Below are positions 1 to 5,154 of a DNA stretch of 8,546 nt, piece after piece (within the stretch, counting starts at the first letter, position 1; each line of letters begins with the position of its first letter). The notes beneath the pieces were generated by a model. That model saw only the letters and a program-made list of their open reading frames with translations, was not told the origin of the DNA and ran no database searches. The stretch is from DAOTWP01 sp034435675 (GTDB taxonomy: Bacteria; Chloroflexota; Anaerolineae; Aggregatilineales; Phototrophicaceae). The position numbers and the translations under genes were made by a program. The DNA is taken from NCBI GenBank assembly GCA_034435675.1, contig DAOTWP010000330.1:1-8546 (forward strand), in the 5' to 3' direction.

Positions 1-1
1 C

Positions 2-772
2 TATTTCGTCGGCGGCGCGCTGGGCGACTGGCTGTTCAAACGCACGCCGCGCGGCAGGCTGATTATCTGCACGATCGGCGTGTTCAGCGGCGCGGTGCTG
101 CTGCTGCTCACCGTCAGCATCCCCACCGATGCCGTACCCAGCGCCGGGCTGACCCTGGCACGCAGTGACGCGGGAGAAATCGTGCTCAGCCCACAGGCGG
201 AGCGCCCGGCGGCAAACGCAGGCATTCAGGAAGGCGATGTGCTGCTGGCAGTCTACGGTGTGCCTGTCCCGGCTGACCTGCCTGTCAGCGCTGTGCAGGC
301 GCTGCTCACCGGGGAGGTTGACGCGGCGCTGGCGCTGACCGTGCGCCGGGCAAGCGGCATTGAAGAAGTCGTCAATGTGCCGCTGGCGCTGGTTGGCAGT
401 TTTTCGCCGCTGTTTCTGGTCATGCTCTGCGCCACCGCGCTGTTTATCCCCTTCGCCGGTCCCAATGTGATTTCTACCGTCTATGACATCACCGTGCCGG
501 AAGTGCGCAGCACCGCGCTGGCGATACAATATTTCATCGAGAACTTTGGCGCGGCATTCGCCCCCGGTATCGCCGGGCTGATTGCCGTACAGACCTCGCT
601 GAGTACAGCGATCGTCCTGATCTGTTTCAGCACCTGGATGATCGGCGGAGCATTCCTGATTGGCGCAGCAATCCGCGTGCCAAAGGACATCCATGACCTG
701 CGCGACGCCATGCAGGCGCGTGCGCGCGAGTCGCAGGAACTAATAGCAGCGCACGCCGCAAACGGCGAATAA
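2..772 (+). CDS. MFS transporter C-terminal part with an inserted PDZ-like domain (5' partial)
   Basis: The frame is open from the left edge to TAA at 770-772, giving 256 visible residues; the start lies outside the window. It opens with an MFS motif A-type loop, GGALGDWLFKRTPRGR (visible residues 4-19), as found in cytoplasmic loops 2-3 and 8-9. A hydrophobic helix follows (about 20-41). Residues about 48-129 read as a bacterial PDZ domain, with a GLTL carboxylate-loop-like motif (49-52) and AGIQEGDVLLAVYGVPV. Three more helices follow (about 134-156, 172-196, 202-224), with a polar loop DITVPEVRST between the first two, then a charged tail. Counting back from the C-terminus, the first loop is 8-9 and the PDZ lies in the TM9-TM10 loop, predicted to be extracellular. 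The post-PDZ part resembles spinster-like MFS proteins. The substrate cannot be told. MFS identity is fairly secure and PDZ identity is likely from motif reading. Confidence 0.85.
   Translation, partial: YFVGGALGDWLFKRTPRGRLIICTIGVFSGAVLLLLTVSIPTDAVPSAGLTLARSDAGEIVLSPQAERPAANAGIQEGDVLLAVYGVPVPADLPVSAVQALLTGEVDAALALTVRRASGIEEVVNVPLALVGSFSPLFLVMLCATALFIPFAGPNVISTVYDITVPEVRSTALAIQYFIENFGAAFAPGIAGLIAVQTSLSTAIVLICFSTWMIGGAFLIGAAIRVPKDIHDLRDAMQARARESQELIAAHAANGE
143..388 (+). other. PDZ-like domain inserted in the MFS transporter
   Basis: This segment encodes about 82 non-membrane residues between two hydrophobic helices of the transporter. It has the order expected for bacterial (HtrA/RseP/CtpA-type) PDZ domains: a GLTL carboxylate-binding-like loop, a strand ending in EIVLSP, then PAANAGIQEGDVLLAVYGVPV, a helix (SAVQALLTG) and a closing strand (ALALTVRRASG). 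Boundaries are by eye. Confidence 0.75.
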
Positions 773-778
773 GTAGCC

Positions 779-995
779 AGTACACCAACAAGGTTAAGTT
801 GACTACCCAGATGCAGCCCTCACCCCCTCAGTCCCCCGCTCCCGAACGCCGCTGCGCGGCTGGGCGAGGGGCGAGGGGGCGGGAAGATCCCCGGCAATTG
901 GGCTGCTCCCCTCTCCTAATGCCGAAGGCATGGTCGGGAGCGGGGTTGGGGGTGAGGGCTGGACAAAGGCAGCAGGTGTCATGCTCATCTTGTCG
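779..995 (+). repeat. G/C-tract dispersed repeat, left copy (inverted partner at 4342-4552)
   Basis: This 217-bp element starts 7 bp after the transporter stop codon. It begins AGTACACCAACAAGGTTAAG and ends ATCTTGTCG. Its reverse complement recurs at 4342-4552 at roughly 85% identity by eye, including the outermost ends. Inside, AGCCCTCACCCCC at 815 pairs with GGGGGTGAGGGCT ending at 960, so the core folds back on itself. No transposase or clear target-site duplication is visible. It looks like a non-autonomous dispersed repeat (MITE/REP-like). It fills most of the gene-free stretch 773-1096. Confidence 0.8.
817..958. other. Cluster of three G-quadruplex-type motifs inside the left repeat
   Basis: On the plus strand, four G-runs separated by short loops occur at 862-883 (loops CGA, CGA, C) and again at 936-958 (loops AGC, TT, TGA). 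On the minus strand, 817-843 reads as four C-runs (loops TCA, TCAGT, GCT). All three satisfy the usual four-tract, loop 1-7 rule. Whether they fold is unknown. They could simply be a by-product of the repeat's G/C-tract composition. Confidence 0.5.
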
Positions 996-1044
996 GACTA
1001 CCAGGCGCGCAGCGGGGGCACACCGGCAGTGTCCTCGCCAAATC

Positions 1045-1072
1045 TTTACGAAAACCATGAAACCTAGATAAT
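1045..1072 (+). promoter_or_regulatory. Possible promoter for the STAS-like gene
   Basis: In the AT-rich stretch between the left repeat and the STAS-like gene, TTTACG (1045-1050) and GATAAT (1067-1072) are spaced by 16 bp. Each matches the bacterial housekeeping consensus partly (4/6 and 5/6). The gene would start about 20-50 bases further on. This is a weak call based on motif likeness and position only. Confidence 0.35.
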
Positions 1073-1096
1073 TAACGTTTATTAAACGGAAATACA

Positions 1097-1588
1097 ATGA
1101 AACCACAATGCATAGTTGTGGGAGTCACCCGTATGCCGTTCGCCGGAACCTGGAAGCTCGAAGAAGAACCGATCATCATCACCGCTTACGCCGGGGAAGT
1201 CACGGCAGAAATCCTGCTGAACGGCTATGCCCGCACAGCCGAACTCATCACCCGCTGCGGTGCTAAACAATATCTGATCCTGGATATGACCGAAGTCAGC
1301 ACATCATTCGCGGAAGTGATGACGCTGCTCAAACACCAGCGCCAGACAACGCCGGGCGCGACGGTTGATCCGCGACTGGAAGCGATGGTGGTAGTAGGAG
1401 CAGGAAGAATGCTGCGGCTGTATGTCGATGCGCTGCGGCAGGGTGCTGCCAGCCCGCTGCAAGGTGCGACTGTGCCGATGTACGCGAGCATTGAGGATGC
1501 CCTGGCGGCGCTGCGCGTGATGATAAAACAGCGCTGCGAAACACAGCAGCCCACCGTGACTGGCAGCGCCGGGCAGGCTCAGGCGTAG
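1097..1588 (+). CDS. STAS/SpoIIAA-like small protein of unknown function
   Basis: This is a 163-residue soluble protein with no signal peptide or membrane helix. The pattern is alternating strands and helices: PIIITAYAG (25-33), a helix to about 53, then YLILDMTEVSTSF (59-71), a helix, EAMVVVGAG (95-103) and a C-terminal helix after VPMYAS. The central strand-DMTE turn followed by a helix resembles SpoIIAA/STAS-type folds that occur as stand-alone proteins in Chloroflexota. I infer a fold, not a function. ATG 1097 is the longest start, but ATG 1133 (Met13) has a better ribosome-binding site (GGGAG at 1120-1124, 8-base spacer) and would give 151 residues beginning MPFAGTWKLEEE. The 3' end overlaps the convergent lactonase-like gene by 10 bp, tail to tail. 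No catalytic motif is visible. Confidence 0.7.
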   Translation: MKPQCIVVGVTRMPFAGTWKLEEEPIIITAYAGEVTAEILLNGYARTAELITRCGAKQYLILDMTEVSTSFAEVMTLLKHQRQTTPGATVDPRLEAMVVVGAGRMLRLYVDALRQGAASPLQGATVPMYASIEDALAALRVMIKQRCETQQPTVTGSAGQAQA

Positions 1589-2439
1589 GGTTCGTCCAGC
1601 GCAACGACCTTCAGCCGTCCCTGTGCATCCTGTGTCAGGCGACCGGCGGGGCGGTGCGGTTCATGCGCGAAGATGATGACAGCATTCGTTTGCAGTGCCC
1701 ATGCCTGCCAGCGGCGTTTGCTTTCCAGCGTGACCAGCGGCTCTACATCGTAAGCAGTCATCCAGCTCAGGCGCTCAAAATGCACAGCGTAGGACGCCAT
1801 ATCGCAGACGAAAACGGCGCTTTCGCCGCCACTTTCGAAAACGACCCCCATATGCCCCGGCGTGTGCCCCGGCATAACCACCCCGCGCACGCCGGGCGCC
1901 AGTTCCGTGTCGCCGTCAAGCAGCCGCAACTGCCCGCTGCGCACCAGCGGCTCAAAGTTGTGGGCAAAATAGGTCCCGCGTGTGCGTTCGTTGGGCTGGC
2001 AGGCATCCTGATACTCGCGGCGCTGAACGACATGCTCGGCATTGGGGAACGCGGGCAGCGCCGTACCATCTGGTTGCAGCAGCACATTGCCGCCGCAGTG
2101 ATCCGAGTGCAGATGTGTGTTAATAACCAGATCAATATCTGCCGGCGTCAGCCCCAGCCGCGCCAGCGCCGCCCGCATCCCGCCGCGTGTGCGCTTTAGC
2201 TGCCAGTTGCGCACGGCGCGTTCATCGAGATTCTCGCCCATCCCGTTATCAATCAGGATGGTTTTGCCGCCGGTCCGCACCAGCAGGCAGTTAGAATGCA
2301 TCGGCACGAAATCGTGGTCTACCGGCGGCATTTCCCGGCTCCACAGCGCACGCGGCACTAAACCAAACACGCCGCCAGGATCAACGAGGTAATCCCCCTC
2401 GTCGATCAGGTGAATCTCAAGATCGCCCACACAAATCAC
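1579..2439 (-). CDS. MBL-fold metallo-hydrolase, YtnP/AHL-lactonase-like
   Basis: This is a 286-residue cytoplasmic enzyme of the metallo-beta-lactamase fold. It contains the complete two-metal site: THLHSDH (His109, His111, Asp113, His114), GHTPGH (His192), CDMAS (Asp213) and FAHEP (His259). The N-terminal pattern GGVFGLVPRALWSRE followed by LLVRTGGKTILIDNGMG closely recalls Bacillus YtnP and related quorum-quenching lactonases. Other members of this branch hydrolyse different esters or lactones, so the substrate is inferred, not shown. I chose GTG 2439 because it overlaps the add stop as GTGA, a typical coupled start. GTG 2463 would add eight residues and a 28-bp overlap. It is the last gene of the minus-strand string and ends tail to tail with the STAS-like gene. 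Confidence 0.85.
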   Translation of the reverse strand: MICVGDLEIHLIDEGDYLVDPGGVFGLVPRALWSREMPPVDHDFVPMHSNCLLVRTGGKTILIDNGMGENLDERAVRNWQLKRTRGGMRAALARLGLTPADIDLVINTHLHSDHCGGNVLLQPDGTALPAFPNAEHVVQRREYQDACQPNERTRGTYFAHNFEPLVRSGQLRLLDGDTELAPGVRGVVMPGHTPGHMGVVFESGGESAVFVCDMASYAVHFERLSWMTAYDVEPLVTLESKRRWQAWALQTNAVIIFAHEPHRPAGRLTQDAQGRLKVVALDEPYA

Positions 2440-3485
2440 GAAGACACCGCCATTCCGTACCACGTTTCAAACTGCTGCACCAGCGCGGCGCGGGCAGCTT
2501 CCGGCAGAAATGCGGCGCGCGCGGCGTTGAGCATACAGCGCTTGACATCTTCCATGGACAATGCCAGATGCTTGATGCTGCACAGCACTTCATGACTCAT
2601 GCTGGTATCCGCCACCAGTGTGTCGTCCGTGTTGAGCGTGGCGCGCACCTGCCGTGCCAGCAGCCCCGGCAGCGCATGTGCTTCCAGCCGGGGGAACACG
2701 CCGCTCTTGATATTGCTGACCGGGCATACTTCCAGCGGAATCGCGCACTCCACCAGCAGATCAATCAGCGCCGGGTCTTCGGCAGCGCGCACGCCATGTC
2801 CGATCCGTTCTGCACCCAGCAGGTTGATCGCATCGCGCACACTGTCCGGACCGCGCCACTCGCCAGCATGGACGGTAACACCCAGTCCGGACTCGCGGGC
2901 ACGCTCAAACAACTTGCTGAACGGCTTGACCGAGAAACCAGATTCTTGTCCGGCAATATCCAGCCCCACGACACCGTTGCCCACATGCGCCAGTGCTGCC
3001 TGCATAACACGCTCACCGGTGGCAACACTTTCGTGACGATTCATGGACACAATCAGCCCAACCTGAATATGGTACTCGCGTGCTGCCTGCCCCACTGCTT
3101 CAGAAACCCAGGTCACAATTTCATCAAATGAGCAGTGCAGCACCTGACTGAGCGCAGGGGGGGTGAAACGCAGTTCGAGGTATTTGACGTTATCAGCAGC
3201 GGCATCGGCAACGGCTTCCGCCGCAATACGGCGAATAACGCTTTCGGACTGGAAAAAGCGGCGCAAAATGTAAAACTTGCTCAGGAAATGCTGCATGCTG
3301 CGCGGCTCGTCCGGCATCACCTGCACATGCGGGCGCAGTTCCTCCACAGAGTATTCTTCCAGCGGCAGCTGGTATTCGCGGGCAATTTCCACCAGCGTTT
3401 CCAACCGCAGGGATCCTTCTAAATGGCGGTGCAGATCAATTTTTGGCAGCGCCTGTATCTCTGCGACTAAGTGTTCATCACTCAA
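2436..3485 (-). CDS. add: Adenosine deaminase family protein
   Basis: This 349-residue protein belongs to the zinc amidohydrolase family that deaminates adenosine or deoxyadenosine to inosine in purine salvage; its length is normal. Visible hallmarks are KIDLHRHLEGS (metal ligands His19 and His21), GLDIAGQE (174-181, substrate loop), TVHAGEW (His206 and catalytic Glu209), ERIGHGV (His230), CPVSN (Ser257-Asn258) and LNTDD (Asp287-Asp288). One oddity is that the usual TDDP reads TDDT. The only usable start ahead of the HRH motif is TTG 3485, because TGA at 3494-3492 blocks the frame upstream. It lies 31 bp after the small membrane gene and overlaps the lactonase-like gene by 4 bp, so it is probably co-transcribed. 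Adenine or aminodeoxyfutalosine deaminase are related alternatives, but the motif set fits adenosine deaminase best. Confidence 0.88.
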   Translation of the reverse strand: MSDEHLVAEIQALPKIDLHRHLEGSLRLETLVEIAREYQLPLEEYSVEELRPHVQVMPDEPRSMQHFLSKFYILRRFFQSESVIRRIAAEAVADAAADNVKYLELRFTPPALSQVLHCSFDEIVTWVSEAVGQAAREYHIQVGLIVSMNRHESVATGERVMQAALAHVGNGVVGLDIAGQESGFSVKPFSKLFERARESGLGVTVHAGEWRGPDSVRDAINLLGAERIGHGVRAAEDPALIDLLVECAIPLEVCPVSNIKSGVFPRLEAHALPGLLARQVRATLNTDDTLVADTSMSHEVLCSIKHLALSMEDVKRCMLNAARAAFLPEAARAALVQQFETWYGMAVSS

Positions 3486-3516
3486 CGTCGTTCAGCCCCA
3501 CATGTTCTACTACCCG

Positions 3517-3834
3517 TCAATCGCGCTCTGCCAGCAGCCAGCTCCAGTAGCGCCAGGCAACCACCAGACCAAGGGTGATGCCAACCGCAGGCAAACCGTT
3601 AAGCAGCAATACCCACAGTATACCAGCATCCTGTGTTGTCGTGATGCCGGGGGGTGACAATAAACGGGCAATTAAACCGAGTCCTACCAGAATTGAAGCC
3701 AGATAAAAACCTCGGTAGTAGGCAGCCGCATTGGTCACGCTGCCCAGACGGCGGCTGAGCGCACCCAGCAGCAGCAGCAGCACGCTGATGGATAACAAAC
3801 CGCCCAGCCCGAACAGGTCCCAGACACTATTCAC
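3517..3834 (-). CDS. Small integral membrane protein, unrecognised
   Basis: This 105-residue, very hydrophobic protein has three predicted membrane helices at about residues 8-27, 42-58 and 71-94. Short basic or polar stretches (SRRLG, AERD) lie between or after them. I do not recognise the family and see no catalytic motif. The GTG start at 3834 overlaps the end of the preceding membrane gene by 8 bp (GTGAATAG) and has no clear ribosome-binding site, which suggests translation coupled to that gene. The pair is therefore likely made together and may form one complex. add starts 31 bp downstream. Confidence 0.7.
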   Translation of the reverse strand: MNSVWDLFGLGGLLSISVLLLLLGALSRRLGSVTNAAAYYRGFYLASILVGLGLIARLLSPPGITTTQDAGILWVLLLNGLPAVGITLGLVVAWRYWSWLLAERD

Positions 3835-4219
3835 GGGAGTCTACTCGCTTATGCTTGCGCAGCATCAGCCGGAACAACCGCCCGCACAGCAGCAGCAGCA
3901 GCAGCCCGGCACTGCCGCTGAGCAGTCCCGACAGCGCATCGCCGTTTAGCTGCTCCACACTGGCACCCCGTGCGGCGGCAAGCCCAAACAGCACCAGCGG
4001 CACCAGAAACAGCCGGAAGTAGGTGCGCTCACCGGAAAATTTCTCATAGAAGCGCGCGATGAGCAGCAGAAAAAACAGCAGCGCCGCCAGCGGAAACCAC
4101 GCATACAACAAGAAAAACTGGTTCAACGACTGTGGTGTCAAGGCTTCTCTTCCCGGCGCACGCGGCACAGCGCCCACCAGCGCTAATACACCCGCAAAAA
4201 GAGCATGCCCGGTAAACAA
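3827..4219 (-). CDS. Small integral membrane protein, unrecognised; first gene of the add string
   Basis: This is a 130-residue hydrophobic protein. It has a short N-terminal hydrophobic stretch (about 4-19) and clear helices at about 34-56, 67-84 and 96-117. It ends in the basic tail LMLRKHKRVDSRE. No family is recognised. The start is uncertain: TTG 4219 is the longest, and its only purine-rich stretch (AAGGGGG) lies about 12 bases upstream, further than usual. A GTG a few codons inside is possible. The right repeat and a GC hairpin begin about 90 bp upstream of this start, so an original N-terminus or promoter could have been altered there. It overlaps the next membrane gene by 8 bp. Confidence 0.62.
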   Translation of the reverse strand: MFTGHALFAGVLALVGAVPRAPGREALTPQSLNQFFLLYAWFPLAALLFFLLLIARFYEKFSGERTYFRLFLVPLVLFGLAAARGASVEQLNGDALSGLLSGSAGLLLLLLCGRLFRLMLRKHKRVDSRE

Positions 4220-4307
4220 GCGGGTTTTTAACCCCCTTGTCTGGCAGGCAGCCGAATCTTGTTGGTGGGCTAAGTACGACCATAGAAATCTCGTGGGATT
4301 GTTTTCC

Positions 4308-4338
4308 GTAGGGGCGGGTCCGAGACCTGCCCCGACTA
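4308..4338. repeat. GGGGCGGGTC hairpin repeat
   Basis: GGGGCGGGTC (4311-4320) and GACCTGCCCC (4324-4333) form a 10-bp stem, with one G-T pair, around a CGA loop. Outer GTAG/CTAC sequences extend the symmetry. There is no T-run on either side, so it is not a standard terminator. From memory, near-identical hairpins are dispersed in Chloroflexota intergenic DNA. It abuts the right copy of the longer repeat. Confidence 0.6.
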
Positions 4339-4341
4339 CAG

Positions 4342-4552
4342 CGACAAGATAAACATGACACCCGATGCCTTTGTCCAGTCCTCACCCCCAACCCCTTTCC
4401 CGACCCGTGCCTTCGACACCAGGAGCGGGGAGCAGCCCAACTGCCAGGGATTTTCCCTCCCCCTCGCCCAGCCGCGAAACGGCGTTCGGGAGCGGGGGAC
4501 TGCGGGGGTGAGGGCTGTAGCTGAGTAGTCAACTTAACCTTGTTAGTGTACT
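4342..4552 (-). repeat. G/C-tract dispersed repeat, right copy (inverted relative to 779-995)
   Basis: Read on the minus strand, this 211-bp element runs from AGTACACTAACAAGGTTAAG to ATCTTGTCG and aligns end to end with 779-995 at roughly 85% identity, with small indels in the G-tracts. The fold-back core is kept, but the last G-run is shortened (GAGGACT instead of GAGGGCT) and one middle G-run is reduced, so it has fewer quadruplex-type motifs than the left copy. With the hairpin at 4308-4338 it fills most of the gene-free stretch 4220-4580; I see nothing else convincing there. Confidence 0.8.
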
Positions 4553-4580
4553 ACATCCGACCTGTTCAATGTGGTTGTAG

Positions 4581-4970
4581 TTAGAAATCGTGCCGTGGCG
4601 AAAATTGCATACCGTGAATCACAATTTGAATTGCCCGAACGCGAAAGTCGCGGTCATGACAAGCGGTGACAAAATCGTCAATTAACCGGCGGTAACGTTC
4701 GTCAGCCGTCAGGCGGTAAACACGCACTTTGCCGGCTGTTTCGACAAGCAGCACCCCGGTCTCAACCAGACTGTCCAGTTCGCGCTCAGTGGTCACGACA
4801 TCACGCCCAGTGTACCGCGCGATATTCTCAGCAGTATCCGCGGCGTGCGGGTTATCATGAAAAAAGCGCACAAGATCCCATTTCGTGAACGAGTTGACAC
4901 GGTCACGCAGAAAGGTAAACAATGCCGGGTCAAGACTATCACCTGGGTTCATGGGTTGATTCTGCATCAT
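4581..4970 (-). CDS. Winged-helix DNA-binding-like protein
   Basis: This is a 129-residue soluble protein. Residues about 27-85 read as a winged helix: FTKWDLVRFFHDNPHAADTA, then ENIARYTGRD, the likely recognition helix VVTTERELDSLVETG and a wing VLLVETAGKVRVYRLT. A basic C-terminal helix follows, rich in R and D. No ligand-binding or metal-sensing domain is seen, so any signal is unknown. MarR/ArsR-type transcription regulator is the likely class, but an exact family is not assignable. ATG 4970 begins an ATG-ATG pair. AAGGA lies about 12 bases upstream and a GGCGAG nearer, so the second ATG (4967) is equally possible; TTG 4991 would be longer. It lies 184 bp downstream of secA on the same strand and probably has its own promoter. 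Confidence 0.72.
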   Translation of the reverse strand: MMQNQPMNPGDSLDPALFTFLRDRVNSFTKWDLVRFFHDNPHAADTAENIARYTGRDVVTTERELDSLVETGVLLVETAGKVRVYRLTADERYRRLIDDFVTACHDRDFRVRAIQIVIHGMQFSPRHDF

Positions 4971-5011
4971 CACTCGCCTGTTTCCTTGCAATGTATCTCG
5001 CGGGTTACACT

Positions 5012-5095
5012 GTAGGACTTACACCGCTGCCCTGTGATGTGTACCTGACCAGGGGAAGTGCGCCCCCTGGTCGTGAACGAAATTGCGTAAGTCCT
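5012..5095. repeat. Nested inverted-repeat element between secA and the winged-helix gene
   Basis: The outer arms AGGACTTAC (5014-5022) and GTAAGTCCT (5087-5095) are perfect reverse complements. Nested inside, GACCAGGGG (5047-5055) and CCCCTGGTC (5064-5072) form a perfect 9-bp stem with an 8-base loop. AGGACTTACGCA-type ends recall inverted termini of small non-autonomous elements in Chloroflexota and cyanobacteria (from memory). No T-run follows either arm, so a classic secA terminator is not supported. It could also act as a structured leader of the winged-helix gene. Confidence 0.6.
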
Positions 5096-5116
5096 GAACG
5101 TTGAATGGCGACAAAT

Positions 5117-5133
5117 CCGGCACATTACAGCAC
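5117..5133 (-). promoter_or_regulatory. Possible extended -10 promoter for the winged-helix gene
   Basis: On the minus strand this reads GTGCTGTAATGTGCCGG, an extended -10 (TGC-TGTAAT) without a good -35. It matches 16 of 17 positions of the sequence in front of secA (7982-7998) in the same orientation. It would give a leader of about 140 bases containing the nested hairpins. Confidence 0.35.
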
Positions 5134-5154
5134 AAGCCTCAAACGCTGGGGCGC

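Noticed and set aside
799..1071. Open frame in the left repeat starting TTG (MTTQMQPSPPQ...) with a similar frame in the right repeat (MTTQLQPSPPQ..., 4532-4044, minus strand)
   Set aside because: The translations agree at both ends but run in different frames in the middle because of compensating indels, and the composition is Pro/Arg/Gly-rich. The DNA is conserved as a repeat, not as a protein.
1786..1800. Possible class B beta-lactamase identity (antibiotic resistance) for the 1579-2439 enzyme
   Set aside because: The HxHxDH site is shared by the whole fold. The surrounding motifs match YtnP/lactonase-type hydrolases, and there is no signal peptide.
3887..3905. CAG-type triplet run, like a microsatellite
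   Set aside because: On the minus strand it is a CTG run coding the poly-leucine part of a membrane helix, so membrane-protein composition explains it. The similar runs at 3768-3782 and in the 8131 signal peptide have the same cause.
779..4552. Composite transposon or genomic island defined by the two inverted repeats
   Set aside because: No transposase, integrase or target-site duplication is visible, and the enclosed genes look similar in composition to the rest. Kept only as a repeat pair worth checking.
5047..5072. GACCAGGGG/CCCCTGGTC stem as a rho-independent terminator of secA
   Set aside because: No T-run follows on the minus strand (it continues AGGTACACATC). It fits better as part of the nested inverted-repeat element.
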